A stretch of 64,000 bases of DNA, taken from NCBI RefSeq assembly GCF_036067295.1, contig NZ_CP107954.1, positions 1,922,001 through 1,986,000 on the forward strand. Reading direction: 5' to 3'. Shown here in pieces: positions 11,124 through 21,046 of the stretch. Source of the DNA: Kribbella sp. NBC_00382. Its GTDB lineage: Bacteria; Actinomycetota; Actinomycetes; Propionibacteriales; Kribbellaceae. Every line of letters starts with the position of its first letter. Position 1 is the first letter of the stretch. The notes under the pieces were generated by a model. It saw only the letters and a list, made by a program, of their open reading frames with translations. It was not told the DNA's origin and made no database searches. A program made the translations under genes and the position numbers.

Positions 11124-13696
11124 GACTGCCCCTCCGCCGCGGACCGCTCACGGCTGCCCGGTACCGGCGCGTCGGCCGCCTTCAAGGTTGCCACTGGCAA
11201 CGAAACGACCATGGTGAGACCGCCGCCCGGCGTGTCCTCCGGCTGCAGCGAACCGTGCATCGCCTCGGCCAGTCCGCGGGCCAGCGCGAGCCCGAGCCCG
11301 ACGCCGGTGGTGTTGTCGGTGTCGCCGAGCCGCTGGAACGGCGCGAACACCCGGTCCCGCTCCTCGCGCGGGATGCCCGGCCCGCGGTCGACCACCCGGA
11401 TCTCGACGATGTCACCGAGCGAGCTTCCGGTGAGCAGCGGCGGCCGCCCGGCCGGCGAGTACCGCACCGCGTTGGCCAGCAGGTTGGCGATGACCCGCTC
11501 CAGCAGCGCCGGGTCCGCCTCGACCAACGGCAGTGTGTGCGGGATGTCGACGATGACCTCGGTAGCGTCGCCGAGCTCGGCGAGCGCACCTGGCATGATC
11601 TCGTCGAGCGCCATCGGCCTCGGGAACACCGGCAGTACTCCGGCCTGCAACCGGCTCAGGTCGAGCAGGTTGTCCACCAGCCGAGTCAGCCGGTCGAGCG
11701 ATTCGTCGGCCGTCTCGAGCAACTCGTCCCGCTCCTCGTCGGTCCAGTCGACGTCCGAGCTGCGCAGGCTGGTGACCGACGCCTTGGCCGACGCGAGAGG
11801 GGACCGCAGGTCGTGGCCGACCGCGCGGAGGAGGGCAGTACGGAGCTTGTCGGCCTCGGCGAGTGGCTTGGCCTCAGCGGCGGCTTCGCTCAGCCGGGCC
11901 TTGTCGACGAGGGCTGCCGCGTGGGCTGCGAAGGCTCCCACCAAACGGCGTTCGTCCGCGGCCAGGGAGCGGCCTTGCAGGACGAGTACTAGGTCATCGC
12001 GACCGGGGATTTCCGCATCTCCGTCCTCCGGGCGCCGACAGGTCGGAGTACCGGCTGAGGCCAGCGGGCGCCAGGTTTCGGTCAGCTCGTCGGTGTCGAC
12101 GCGTTCCATCAGGCAGGCGCTGGTCATCCCGAATGCTTCGCGGACTCGCTCGAGCAATGCGGGGAGGGCGGTTTCTCCGCGGAGTACGGAGCCTGCCAGG
12201 GTCGCCAGCGTCTCGGACTCGGCTGCCGACCGCGCGGCCTGGCGCGTACGCCGGGCCGCCCGGTCGACCACCGACGAGACGAGCGCCGCGATCAGCACGA
12301 AGATGCCCAGCGCGAGCGCATTGTTCGGCTCGGTGATCGTGAAGGACCGCTTCGGTGGGGTGAAGAACCAGTTCAGCACCAAGGTGCCCGCGATCGCGGT
12401 CAGCAGAGCCGGCCACAACCCGCCGACCAGGGCCACCACGACGACGGCGAACAGGAAAGCGAGCACGTTGCTGGTCAGGTTGAGCCTGTCGTCGCCGATG
12501 CTGAACAGGAAGGCGAACAGCGGCGGCAGGACGATCGCGAGCATGAACCCGTAGATCAGCCGCCGGCGCGACAGACTGCCGTGCACCCGGGGCAACCGGC
12601 CACGGCCCATCTCCGCGTGCGTGACGATGTGGACGTCGATATCGCCCGACTCACGAATCGCGCTGGACCCGATGCCCGGGCCGGTGAACAGCGCGGTCAG
12701 CCGGGAACGGCGGCTACCGCCGAGCACCAGCTGGGTGGCGTTCTCGGCGCGGGCGAAGGACAGCAGCGCGTCGGGGATGTCCTCGCCGACGACCTGGTGG
12801 TACGTACCACCGAGGCTCTCGACCAGGGCGCGTTGCTGGGCCAGTGCGGTCGGGTTGGCGCCGGTCAGCCCGTCGGAGCGGGTGATATGGACGGCGAGGA
12901 GGTCCCCGCCGGAGGAGCGGGCGGCGATGCGGGCGGCACGCCGGATCAGGGTCTCGCCTTCGGGTCCGCCGGTGAGCGCGACGACAACCCGCTCGCGCGC
13001 CTCCCAGGTGGAGTCGATGTCATGCTGCGAACGGTACTGCTGCAGGCCCGCGTCGACCCGGTCGGCGAGCCAGAGCAGCGCGAGTTCGCGCAGGGCGGAC
13101 AGGTTGCCGACCCGGAAGTAGTTGCCCAGGGCAGCGTCGATCTTGTCCGCGGCGTAGACGTTGCCGTGCGCCATCCGGCGGCGCAGCGCCTCCGGGGTCA
13201 TGTCGACCAGCTCGATCTGGTCCGCGGCCCGGACCACCCGGTCGGGCACGGTCTCCTGCTGCGGTACGCCGGTGATCTTCTCGACGACGTCGTTGATCGA
13301 CTCCAGGTGCTGGATGTTGACCGCCGAGATCACGTCGACCCCGGCGGTCAGCAATGCGTCGATGTCCTCCCAGCGCTTGGCGTTCCGGCTGCCCGGAACG
13401 TTGCTGTGGGCAAGCTCGTCGACAATCGCCACCTCCGGCCGGCGGGCCAGTACTGCGTCCAGGTCCATCTCGGTGAAGCTGGCGCCGCGGTAGTCGATGA
13501 TTTTGCGCGGCACCACCTCGAGGCCGTCGAGCATGGCGGCGGTGTGCTCGCGGCCGTGCGTCTCGACGTACCCGATCACGATGTCCGTACCGCGCTCACG
13601 CCGGCGCTGCGCCTCGCCCAGCATCTTGTAGGTCTTGCCGACGCCGGGCGCGGCACCCAAGTAGATCCTCAGGTGCCCGCGACCGCTTCTACTCAT
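11120..13696 (-). CDS. kdpD: Osmosensitive K+ channel sensor histidine kinase KdpD
   Basis: 858 residues. The N-terminal KdpD domain has the P-loop GAAPGVGKT (14-22), followed by a universal-stress-like domain (about 230-365) and four closely spaced membrane helices (about 375-475). A GAF-like linker leads to a HisKA domain with phosphorylated His628 (GHDLRSPLAS) and a HATPase domain with GPGIP and GLGLALARGL boxes. It senses K+ limitation and phosphorylates KdpE. It follows kdpC by 20 bases and overlaps kdpE by four. Confidence 0.97.
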   Translation of the reverse strand: MSRSGRGHLRIYLGAAPGVGKTYKMLGEAQRRRERGTDIVIGYVETHGREHTAAMLDGLEVVPRKIIDYRGASFTEMDLDAVLARRPEVAIVDELAHSNVPGSRNAKRWEDIDALLTAGVDVISAVNIQHLESINDVVEKITGVPQQETVPDRVVRAADQIELVDMTPEALRRRMAHGNVYAADKIDAALGNYFRVGNLSALRELALLWLADRVDAGLQQYRSQHDIDSTWEARERVVVALTGGPEGETLIRRAARIAARSSGGDLLAVHITRSDGLTGANPTALAQQRALVESLGGTYHQVVGEDIPDALLSFARAENATQLVLGGSRRSRLTALFTGPGIGSSAIRESGDIDVHIVTHAEMGRGRLPRVHGSLSRRRLIYGFMLAIVLPPLFAFLFSIGDDRLNLTSNVLAFLFAVVVVALVGGLWPALLTAIAGTLVLNWFFTPPKRSFTITEPNNALALGIFVLIAALVSSVVDRAARRTRQAARSAAESETLATLAGSVLRGETALPALLERVREAFGMTSACLMERVDTDELTETWRPLASAGTPTCRRPEDGDAEIPGRDDLVLVLQGRSLAADERRLVGAFAAHAAALVDKARLSEAAAEAKPLAEADKLRTALLRAVGHDLRSPLASAKASVTSLRSSDVDWTDEERDELLETADESLDRLTRLVDNLLDLSRLQAGVLPVFPRPMALDEIMPGALAELGDATEVIVDIPHTLPLVEADPALLERVIANLLANAVRYSPAGRPPLLTGSSLGDIVEIRVVDRGPGIPREERDRVFAPFQRLGDTDNTTGVGLGLALARGLAEAMHGSLQPEDTPGGGLTMVVSLPVATLKAADAPVPGSRERSAAEGQS

Positions 13697-13716
13697 ACCC
13701 TCATCGTCTCAGTTGT

Positions 13717-14364
13717 CTACTTCTGGGCAGCCAGGTCGGCGTTCAGGGTGACCACGTTCACCGTGGGCTCCCCGAGGAAGCCGAGCGTCCGCCCCTTGGT
13801 GTTGTCCTTCACCAACTGTTGCACCTTGGCGACGTCGAGCCCACGCTCCCGGGCAACCCGGTTCACCTGCAGCGCGGCGTACGCGGGGCTGATCGCCGGA
13901 TCGAGGCCGGAACCGCTGGCCGTCAACGCGTCCGGCGGCACCTGGGACGGGTCGACACCCTCGAGTTCGGCGACCGTCTTGCGACGCTCCGCGATCAGGC
14001 CCTCCAGGTCCTTGTTGTTCGGCCCGTACTGCGACCCGGCGCTACCCGCCGCGTCGTAGTCGACCGCCGACGGCCTGGTCTGGAACCACAGCGGGTCGGC
14101 GACCATCACCGGCTTGCCGTCCGAGTCGACCTCGGGCTTGCCGTCCTTGGTCGCCTGCTTCGTGTACGCCTGACCGATCAGGTCGGAGGCGACGTCCTTG
14201 CCGTTGACCTGGATGACCGAGCCGTTGGCGTTGTCGTGGAACAGGGCCTGGGCGGCGCCGGTCATCGTCAGCGGGTAGATCACCCCCAGGCCGATCGTGA
14301 AGACCGCGATTGCCCGCGTTGCGACCCCGAACTGACGGAAAGTCGCGGGAAGTCTGCTGGACAT
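13717..14364 (-). CDS. kdpC: K+-transporting ATPase subunit KdpC
   Basis: 215-residue KdpC with one N-terminal membrane segment (AIAVFTIGLGVIYPLTMTGA) and a periplasm-facing domain containing the family block FQTRPSAVDYDAAGSAGSQ and DPAISPAYAALQVNRVA. It acts as an inhibitory/chaperone-like subunit that stabilises the KdpFABC complex and raises ATP affinity. It lies 15 bases after kdpB in the operon. Confidence 0.96.
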   Translation of the reverse strand: MSSRLPATFRQFGVATRAIAVFTIGLGVIYPLTMTGAAQALFHDNANGSVIQVNGKDVASDLIGQAYTKQATKDGKPEVDSDGKPVMVADPLWFQTRPSAVDYDAAGSAGSQYGPNNKDLEGLIAERRKTVAELEGVDPSQVPPDALTASGSGLDPAISPAYAALQVNRVARERGLDVAKVQQLVKDNTKGRTLGFLGEPTVNVVTLNADLAAQK

Positions 14365-14379
14365 TGTTTTCTATCCTTC

Positions 14380-16464
14380 TCAGCCGATGCCCGGGATGAG
14401 CGAGATCAGCAGGTCGATGAGTTTGATGCCGATGAACGGGGTGATCAGCCCGCCGACGCCGTAGATCAGCAGGTTGCGGCGCAGCATCGCCGACGCGGAC
14501 GACGGCTTGTACTGCACCCCGCGCAGCGCCAATGGCACCAGCGCGATGATCACCAACGCGTTGAAGATGACCGCGGACAGGATCGCCGACTCGGCCGAGT
14601 CCAGCCGCATGATGTTGAGCTTGTCCAGCCCCGGGTAGGCCGCCGCGAACAGGGCCGGCAGGATCGCGAAGTACTTGGCCACGTCGTTCGCGATCGAGAA
14701 CGTGGTCAACGAGCCCCGGGTGATCAGCAACTGCTTGCCGATCTCGACGATCTCGATCAGCTTGGTCGGGTTGGAGTCGAGGTCGACCATGTTGCCGGCC
14801 TCCTTGGCGGCCGACGTGCCGCTGTTCATCGCGACGCCGACATCGGCCTGCGCGAGCGCCGGAGCGTCGTTGGTACCGTCACCGGTCATCGCGACCAGCC
14901 GGCCACCCTCCTGCTCCTTCTTGATCAGCGCCATCTTGTCCTCGGGCGTCGCCTCGGCCAGGAAGTCGTCGACCCCGGCCTCCTCGGCGATCGCCTTCGC
15001 CGTCAACTGGTTGTCACCGGTGATCATCACGGTCCGGATGCCCATCGCGCGCATCTGGTCGAAGCGCTCGCGCATCCCTTCCTTGACGACGTCCTTGAGG
15101 TGGATGACACCCAGCGGACGGGCCACGCCGTTGTTGCTCTCAGCCACTACCAGCGGAGTCCCGCCGGAGGCGGAGATGCCGTCGACGATCTCGCCCAGGG
15201 CATCGTCCCCAGCGCCGCCCTGGCTATGGATCCAGGCGTTGACCGCACCGGCCGCACCCTTGCGAACCTGGCGGCCGTCGACGTCGACACCGCTCATCCG
15301 CGTCTGCGCGGTGAACTCGACGAAGGTCGCGTGCGGCAGCTCACCGGTGTGCCGCTCCCGCAGCTCGTACTTCGTTTTGGCGAGCACCACGATCGAGCGG
15401 CCCTCGGGCGTCTCGTCGGCCAGGCTGGACAGCTGCGCCGCGTCCGCCAACTGGGTCTCGGTCACCCCCTCTACGGGGATGAACTCCGATGCCTGCCGGT
15501 TGCCCAGCGTGATCGTGCCGGTCTTGTCGAGCAGCAGCGTGTTCACGTCACCGGCCGCCTCGACCGCGCGGCCGGACATCGCCAGCACGTTGCGCTGGAC
15601 CAGCCGGTCCATACCGGCGATACCGATCGCAGACAGCAGCGCGCCGATCGTGGTCGGGATCAGACAGACCAGCAGCGCCACCAGGACGACGATGTCGAGG
15701 TCGATGCCCGCGTACTTCGCGAACGGCGGCAGCGTCACGGTCGCCATCAGGAACACGATCGTCAGGCTGGCGAGCAGGATGTTCAGCGCGATCTCGTTCG
15801 GCGTCTTCTGCCGCGAGGCGCCCTCGACCAGCGCGATCATCCGGTCGATGAAGCTCTCACCGGGCTTGGTGGTGATCTTCACGATGATCCGGTCCGACAG
15901 CACCTTCGTACCGCCGGTGACCGCGCTCCTGTCGCCGCCGGACTCCCGGATCACGGGCGCCGACTCACCGGTGATGGCCGACTCGTCCACGCTCGCGACG
16001 CCCTCGATCACGTCCCCGTCGCCGGGGATGATCTGGCCGGCCTCGACGACCACGAGGTCACCGAGCTGCAGCGAAGCGGCCGGTACCTCCTGCTCGCTCA
16101 GCCGGTCCGCGGACAGCTTGCGGGCACTCGTCTCGGTCTTCGCCCGGCGCAGCGTGGCCGCCTGGGCCTTGCCGCGTCCCTCGGCGACCGCTTCCGCGAG
16201 GTTGGCGAACAGTACGGTCAGCCAGAGCCAGACGACGATCCACCAGACGAACACGCTGGAGTCGGTGAAGGCGAGGACCGTGGAGGCGAGTGCGCCCACC
16301 TCGACCACGAACATCACCGGGTTCTTCACCATCACCCGCGGATCGAGCTTGCGCAGCGCGTCCGGCAGCGAGGTGAGCAGCATCTTCGGATCGAACAGAC
16401 CCGACGAGGCCTTCTTGGGGATTGCCTCCGCCTTGGGTGCGGGCGGCCTTACTAGCGTGGTCAC
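14380..16464 (-). CDS. kdpB: K+-transporting P-type ATPase subunit KdpB
   Basis: 694-residue catalytic subunit. The phosphorylated aspartate is D313 in DKTGTIT. The actuator loop TGES ([10 protein letters not shown]), the hinge [16 protein letters not shown] and the membrane helices are all present, and the length is normal for the family. It hydrolyses ATP to drive K+ uptake through KdpA. The start overlaps the kdpA stop by four bases. Confidence 0.98.
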   Translation of the reverse strand: MTTLVRPPAPKAEAIPKKASSGLFDPKMLLTSLPDALRKLDPRVMVKNPVMFVVEVGALASTVLAFTDSSVFVWWIVVWLWLTVLFANLAEAVAEGRGKAQAATLRRAKTETSARKLSADRLSEQEVPAASLQLGDLVVVEAGQIIPGDGDVIEGVASVDESAITGESAPVIRESGGDRSAVTGGTKVLSDRIIVKITTKPGESFIDRMIALVEGASRQKTPNEIALNILLASLTIVFLMATVTLPPFAKYAGIDLDIVVLVALLVCLIPTTIGALLSAIGIAGMDRLVQRNVLAMSGRAVEAAGDVNTLLLDKTGTITLGNRQASEFIPVEGVTETQLADAAQLSSLADETPEGRSIVVLAKTKYELRERHTGELPHATFVEFTAQTRMSGVDVDGRQVRKGAAGAVNAWIHSQGGAGDDALGEIVDGISASGGTPLVVAESNNGVARPLGVIHLKDVVKEGMRERFDQMRAMGIRTVMITGDNQLTAKAIAEEAGVDDFLAEATPEDKMALIKKEQEGGRLVAMTGDGTNDAPALAQADVGVAMNSGTSAAKEAGNMVDLDSNPTKLIEIVEIGKQLLITRGSLTTFSIANDVAKYFAILPALFAAAYPGLDKLNIMRLDSAESAILSAVIFNALVIIALVPLALRGVQYKPSSASAMLRRNLLIYGVGGLITPFIGIKLIDLLISLIPGIG

Positions 16465-18122
16465 AGTCCCTCCGCGAGGGGTCCTAGAGTCAAAGCAGGG
16501 AAGTAGGTCAGGCCGGTCACGATGATCACGACGCCGACGAGCATCGTCACGAACAGGGCCTTGTGGGTGGGCAGCGTGCCCTCGTTGACGGGCACCGGCT
16601 GCTGCCGGGCGAACGACCCGGCCAGGGCGAGCACGATGACGATCGGCACGAACCGGCCGAGCAGCATCACCAGCCCGAGAGCCGTGTTGTAGAAGGGGAT
16701 GTTCGCGCTGATACCGCCGAACGCGCTGCCGTTGTTGTTACCGGCCGAGGTGAACGCGTAGAGCACCTCGGAGAACCCGTGCGGGCTGTCCGTGTTGAAG
16801 ATCGAGGCTCTGGCCGTGGCCAGCCCCATCGCGAGCGCCGACCCGACGAGCACCAGGCTCGGGGTGGCCAGGATGTAGAGCGAGACGAGCTTCATCTCGC
16901 GCGCGGTGATCTTCTTCTTCAGGTACTCCGGGGTCCGGCCGACCATCAGTCCGGCGACGAACACGGCCAGCACCGCGAGTACGAGCATGCCGTACAGGCC
17001 CGTACCGGTTCCGCCCGGACTGACCTCGCCGAGCATCATGTGGAACAGCGCCGTGCCGCCACCCAACGGGGTGAAGGAGTCGTGTGCCGAGTTGACCGCG
17101 CCGGTCGACGTACCGGTCGTCGAGCTGGCGAACAGGGCCGAGGCCCATTCGCCGAAGCGGGTCTCCTTGCCCTCCATCGCGGCGCCGGCCGCTTGCGTCG
17201 CAGTACCGGCGCCCTGGTTCTCGAAGAACGTCGCGGAGAAGGTGAAGGCGGCCCACAGGGTGCCCATCACGCCGAGGATCGCGTAGCCCTGCCGCTTGTC
17301 CTTGACCATCAGGCCGAAGGTGCGGGTCAGCGCGACCGGGATCATCAGCAGCAGGAAGATCTCGAACAGGTTGGACAGGCCGTTCGGGTTCTCGAACGGG
17401 TGCCCGGAGTTCGCGTTGTAGAAGCCACCACCGTTGGTGCCGAGCTCCTTGATGATCTCCTGGCTGGCCACCGGGCCGCCGGGAAGGTGCTGGGCCTGGC
17501 CCACCACCGAAGTGACCTCGTGACCGCCGGAGAAGTTCTGCACCACGCCCATCGCGACCAGGACCAAGGTGCCCAGGACCGCGATCGGCAGCAGGACGCG
17601 GACGACCGTGCGGGTCAGGTCGACCCAGAAGTTGCCCAGCCGGTCCGTCTTCGAGCGCGCGAAACCGCGGATCAGGGCGATCGCGACGGTGATACCGACC
17701 GCGGCCGAGAGGAAGTTCTGCACCGCGAGGCCGGCGAACTGGACCAGGTGGCCCATCGTGACCTCGGGCGAGTAGGACTGCCAGTTGGTGTTCGAGACGA
17801 AGGACGCGGCCGTGTTGAAGGCCAGTCCCTGCTCGACGTTCGGCAGCCCCAGCGAGAGCGGCAGATGCGACTGCAGTCGCTGGATCAGGTACAGGAGGAT
17901 CAGTCCGACGGCGGAGAACGCCAGCAGGGACCGTGCGTACACGGCCCAGGTCTGGTCGGCCTTGGAGTCGACCCCCAGCAACTTGTACGTTCCGCGCTCG
18001 ATCCGGGTGTCCTTGTCGGACGTGTAGACCCGGGCCATGTAGCCACCCAGCGGGCGGTACACGGCGGCCAGGAGCGCGACCAGCAGGCCGACCTGGAGCA
18101 GGCCGGCGGCGGTGTCGGACAT
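16461..18122 (-). CDS. kdpA: K+-transporting ATPase subunit KdpA
   Basis: 553-residue polytopic membrane protein homologous to Trk/Ktr K+ channels. The four selectivity-filter regions are recognisable, for example [47 protein letters not shown] and [13 protein letters not shown]. It forms the K+ path of KdpFABC. The ATG overlaps the kdpF stop by one base (TGATG). Confidence 0.98.
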   Translation of the reverse strand: MSDTAAGLLQVGLLVALLAAVYRPLGGYMARVYTSDKDTRIERGTYKLLGVDSKADQTWAVYARSLLAFSAVGLILLYLIQRLQSHLPLSLGLPNVEQGLAFNTAASFVSNTNWQSYSPEVTMGHLVQFAGLAVQNFLSAAVGITVAIALIRGFARSKTDRLGNFWVDLTRTVVRVLLPIAVLGTLVLVAMGVVQNFSGGHEVTSVVGQAQHLPGGPVASQEIIKELGTNGGGFYNANSGHPFENPNGLSNLFEIFLLLMIPVALTRTFGLMVKDKRQGYAILGVMGTLWAAFTFSATFFENQGAGTATQAAGAAMEGKETRFGEWASALFASSTTGTSTGAVNSAHDSFTPLGGGTALFHMMLGEVSPGGTGTGLYGMLVLAVLAVFVAGLMVGRTPEYLKKKITAREMKLVSLYILATPSLVLVGSALAMGLATARASIFNTDSPHGFSEVLYAFTSAGNNNGSAFGGISANIPFYNTALGLVMLLGRFVPIVIVLALAGSFARQQPVPVNEGTLPTHKALFVTMLVGVVIIVTGLTYFPALTLGPLAEGL

Positions 18123-18211
18123 CAGAACCTCTCGGGGAAGATCAGGGCGGCGATCAGGTAGAGGACCAGGGCCGCGGCCACCACGAGGCCGGCGATGTTC
18201 TCGGCGCTCAC
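18122..18211 (-). CDS. kdpF: K+-transporting ATPase small subunit KdpF
   Basis: 29-residue single-span membrane peptide starting at a [21 protein letters not shown] then [10 protein letters not shown]. The ending PERF is typical of KdpF. It stabilises the Kdp complex. The start codon overlaps the stop of the preceding small ORF (GTGA), and its stop overlaps kdpA, so the whole string is coupled. Confidence 0.9.
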   Translation of the reverse strand: MSAENIAGLVVAAALVLYLIAALIFPERF

Positions 18212-18291
18212 AGCTTCTCCACCCCTCGCAGCGCGAACCAGACGGTCGCGAAGGTCGCTACACACAGGGCGAGGTACAGGACATCTTTCAC
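18208..18291 (-). CDS. 27-residue single-span membrane peptide leading the kdp operon
   Basis: A short frame starting at GTG 18291 encodes [18 protein letters not shown] followed by ALRGVEKL: one hydrophobic helix with a basic end. It has a good ribosome site (GAGGTGGGG) and its stop overlaps the kdpF start (GTGA), which argues for translation. Similar tiny ORFs before kdpF exist in other actinobacteria as I recall, usually unannotated. It could be a second accessory peptide of the Kdp complex or a coupling leader. Confidence 0.6.
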   Translation of the reverse strand: MKDVLYLALCVATFATVWFALRGVEKL

Positions 18292-18475
18292 GGCCGGCCC
18301 CACCTCTCGGCACCTGTGTCATTTATTGGGCTCATATGCTCACTGAACTGCTTTGTTTGCGCAGTCAGGAGCGTTCTCGCAGGTCTCTCACACCCGCCCA
18401 CGCAGCTCTCACACATCTCTCGCATACTTACGGCTGGTACGAGCAGCCCCCCGACCAGAGTTAAGGAAGACCGCA

Positions 18476-19114
18476 GTGACTGAAGTGGACAACCAGGAGT
18501 TCTCCGCCACCGGGGAGCAGTTCTTCTCCGAGGAGAGCCGCAAGGCGCTGGCCGAGGCCAGCCGCCAGCTGGCCGAACGCCTGCAGGCCCACACCGAGGC
18601 CCTGCTGGCGATGACCGGTGACGAGGACCAGAACACCCTCTACGAGCAGAACGCGGCGCTGGAGGAGCTCGTCGAGGGCTGGAACGACGCCGTCTTCGAG
18701 CACACCGGGACCGCACCGCTGCTGCTGGACGACGAGGTCGGCGAGGACGAGGACGACGAGGAGGCCGAGGAGCGGGACCAGGTGATCAGCGTGGTGTCGC
18801 GGTTCGACCTGCGGGTGGTCGACCTCGACGCGCTGCTGGAGGCCGGCAAGTCGGCGCAGGAGCGGCACCCGGCCGAGCTCGACGAGTCCGGCGAGCGGGA
18901 GCCGGTCGAGACGGCCGAGCAGGCCATCTACGAGATCAGCCGCGAGGTCGGCGAGGCGTGGTTCGAGCTGCCGGGTGTCGATCTGGTCGCCGGGGCGCGC
19001 GCGTACGTCGTACCGGAGTGGCCGTTCGAGCCGCTGGAGGCGGACGCCGAGGACGTGCTCACCGAACTGAGCGCGCCCAACGGCGCCATCACCCACGCGG
19101 AGACCTGGGCCTGA
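18476..19114 (+). CDS. Acidic conserved actinobacterial protein, function unknown
   Basis: 212 residues, strongly acidic (for example LLLDDEVGEDEDDEEAEERD near 80-100), with helical N-terminal and C-terminal halves and no signal peptide or membrane segment. I do not recognise a characterised family. The GTG at 18476 was chosen because it follows AAGGAAG at good spacing. It diverges from the kdp operon; the roughly 185-base gap contains two CTCTCACAC copies (about 18376-18420) of unknown meaning. It ends 9 bases from the convergent RidA gene. Confidence 0.75.
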   Translation: MTEVDNQEFSATGEQFFSEESRKALAEASRQLAERLQAHTEALLAMTGDEDQNTLYEQNAALEELVEGWNDAVFEHTGTAPLLLDDEVGEDEDDEEAEERDQVISVVSRFDLRVVDLDALLEAGKSAQERHPAELDESGEREPVETAEQAIYEISREVGEAWFELPGVDLVAGARAYVVPEWPFEPLEADAEDVLTELSAPNGAITHAETWA

Positions 19115-19123
19115 CGGTCCAGC

Positions 19124-19519
19124 TCAGCCTGCAGCGACTGCTTCGATCTCGAGGAGCCATTCCTCGGCGTAGATGTCGCAGATGATGATCGTCAGTGCCG
19201 GGGCGTGCCGGCCGAGGATCTCTTCACGGATCTTCGAGTTGAGCGCCCGGTACTGGCGGTCGGACAGATAGGTCGTCACCTTGACCAGGTTGGCGACCCC
19301 GAGGCCGGCCTCGGCGAGGACGGCGAGGACGTTGCGCCAGACCATCCGGCACTGGTCCTCGAAGGAGTCCGGGATCTTGCCCTGGGCGTCGCCCCACGGC
19401 ACCTGGCCGCTGACGAAGACGAGCCGGCCGGCCCCGTCCACCTGGACGCCATGCGTGTAGTTGCCCGTCGCGGCCGGTAACAGCCGCGGATTGAGCGGCT
19501 GGATCGAGAGTTGTGGCAT
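19124..19519 (-). CDS. RidA/YjgF family protein
   Basis: 131-residue Rid-family protein. These are trimeric cytosolic proteins, many of which hydrolyse reactive enamine/imine intermediates to ketoacids. Diagnostic segments are LVFVSGQVPWG, VWRNVLAVLAEAGLGVANLVKVTTYLSD and a C-terminal LLEIEAVAAG. The usual catalytic Arg position is not preserved in obvious form (ALTIIICDIYAEEWLLEIE), so it may belong to a non-RidA subgroup. The start at 19519 follows a G-rich site and matches the family length; the frame upstream is an artefact. Confidence 0.85.
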   Translation of the reverse strand: MPQLSIQPLNPRLLPAATGNYTHGVQVDGAGRLVFVSGQVPWGDAQGKIPDSFEDQCRMVWRNVLAVLAEAGLGVANLVKVTTYLSDRQYRALNSKIREEILGRHAPALTIIICDIYAEEWLLEIEAVAAG

Positions 19520-19634
19520 CGAGTGGTCCCCCCACGTTCGCGGTTTCGCCATGTCTATCGTGCGAACGCTGAACCGGCCAGACCTTTCGCTCGTGTGGGT
19601 GGTGTTCGACTTCGCCAACCGACAGGAAAGTGTC

Positions 19635-20747
19635 ATGTCGCTTCGCTTCAAGGGACGCCCACTCGCCGCCGCCACCGCACTCGTCGGCGGACTGGCACTG
19701 GTCGTTCCCGCCACCGCCAGCGCGCACGAGTCCTACGGTCACGACTCGCGCAACAACCTCGCCCTGCACCAGGTCAACCTGGTGTCCGACGTACCGGGCA
19801 AGGCCGCGCTGCTCGATCCCGACCTGGTCAACCCGTGGGGCCTGGCCCTCGGCGCGACGTCACCGCTGTGGGTGTCCAACCAGGGCACCTCGTCGTCGAC
19901 GCTGTACTCCTCGGCCCCGGGCGCGACCACGGCGACCAAGGTGCCGACGGTCCGCGTCAACGTACCGGCCCCGACCGGACAGGTCGCCAACGCCAGTACC
20001 GGCTTCCAGCTGGCGCCTGGTGTGTCAGCCAGGTTCATCTTCTCCACCCTGACCGGGCAGATCGCCGCCTGGGGTCCGCCGGCGACGCCGTTGATCGGCG
20101 ACGCCCAGATCAAGGCCACCACCCCGGGCGCGGTCTATACCGGCCTGGCGCTCGCCACCGCGACCAAGGGCGACCAGCTGTACGCCGCCGACTTCGCGCA
20201 GGGCAAGATCGACGTCTTCGACAACGCCTTCGCCCCGGTCGCGCAGCCCGCGTGGGCCTTCAAGGACAAGCATCTGCCGAAGGGCTACAGCCCGTACAAC
20301 GTGCAGACGCTGAACGGCCGGATCTTCGTCGCGTACGTGAAGGTCGACCCGGTGACCCACCGCCCCGCCAGCGGTAAGGGCCTCGGCATCGTCGACGAGT
20401 ACTCGGTGGACGGCAAGTTCGTCGACCGGATCGTCTCGCACGACTCGCTGAACGCGCCGTGGGGTCTGGCGATCGCGCCTGCTTCGTGGGGTAAGCAGGC
20501 CGGCGCGCTGCTGGTCGGCAACTTCGGCGACGGCCGGATCAACGTCGTCGAGGCCAAGAACCACGGGCGCTTCCAGCACAAGGTCGCGAGTCAGGTGCGC
20601 GACGCCGCGACCGGCAAGACCGTCGTCATCCCGGGGCTTTGGGCATTGCTCCCGGGTACGGCGGCAACGGGTGGCACGGACGCGATCTGGTTCTCCGCAG
20701 GGATCGCGAACGAGACGCACGGCCTGCTCGGCGTGCTCCGGAAGTGA
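19635..20747 (+). CDS. Secreted TIGR03118-family protein (beta-propeller-like)
   Basis: 370 residues with a Sec signal peptide (basic start MSLRFKGRP, hydrophobic core, cleavage near TASAHE). The mature part matches TIGR03118 proteins of unknown function: LVNPWGLALGATSPLWVSNQGTS-type opening, YAADFAQGKIDVFD, YNVQTLNGRIFVAYVK, and a final IWFSAGIANETHGLLGVL. The repeated blade-like motifs suggest an NHL/SMP30-like propeller. The ATG at 19635 has AGGAAAG upstream. A strong terminator follows. Confidence 0.88.
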   Translation: MSLRFKGRPLAAATALVGGLALVVPATASAHESYGHDSRNNLALHQVNLVSDVPGKAALLDPDLVNPWGLALGATSPLWVSNQGTSSSTLYSSAPGATTATKVPTVRVNVPAPTGQVANASTGFQLAPGVSARFIFSTLTGQIAAWGPPATPLIGDAQIKATTPGAVYTGLALATATKGDQLYAADFAQGKIDVFDNAFAPVAQPAWAFKDKHLPKGYSPYNVQTLNGRIFVAYVKVDPVTHRPASGKGLGIVDEYSVDGKFVDRIVSHDSLNAPWGLAIAPASWGKQAGALLVGNFGDGRINVVEAKNHGRFQHKVASQVRDAATGKTVVIPGLWALLPGTAATGGTDAIWFSAGIANETHGLLGVLRK

Positions 20748-20778
20748 CATCTGCAGGTTGATACGGAGGTGTCTGTAA

Positions 20779-20811
20779 GGGGCTGAGGATGCCAGGGGGA
20801 TCCTCAGCCCC
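20779..20811 (+). terminator. Intrinsic terminator after the TIGR03118 gene
   Basis: A 12-bp perfect stem with 5' arm GGGGCTGAGGAT and a 9-base loop, followed by CCTTCCCC, starts 32 bases after the stop codon. Confidence 0.75.
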
Positions 20812-20872
20812 CTTCCCCGTTCGTCACTTAGCGTGCATGCTGTCTCCTGGGGAAATCACTGTGGGGGTGGCG

Positions 20873-21046
20873 ATGGCGGACGTGTACTGCCGGTGGGAAC
20901 GCCGGCGCTTCGAGGACTCGGAGTTCGAGCCGGCTGACAACGGGGTGCTGGTGCATGTGGGCAGCCGCCCGCTGCACACGGTGAACGGGCGGCTGGTCGA
21001 TCCGGGCGAGCTGGAAGCCGCTGACGCCGATCCGGATGATGAGTAG
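20873..21046 (+). CDS. Small acidic protein of unknown function, coupled to next gene
   Basis: 57 residues beginning MADVYCRWERRRFEDSEF, with an acidic tail ADADPDDE. No known motif. The start follows a G-rich site (GTGGGGGTGGCG); a GTG at 20861 is an alternative. Its end overlaps the start of the membrane protein gene by 11 bases, so the two are probably translated together. Confidence 0.55.
   Translation: MADVYCRWERRRFEDSEFEPADNGVLVHVGSRPLHTVNGRLVDPGELEAADADPDDE

Noticed and set aside
12581..18161. Long plus-strand open frames opposite the kdp genes
   Set aside because: They are antisense shadows of confidently identified kdpD, kdpC, kdpB and kdpA.
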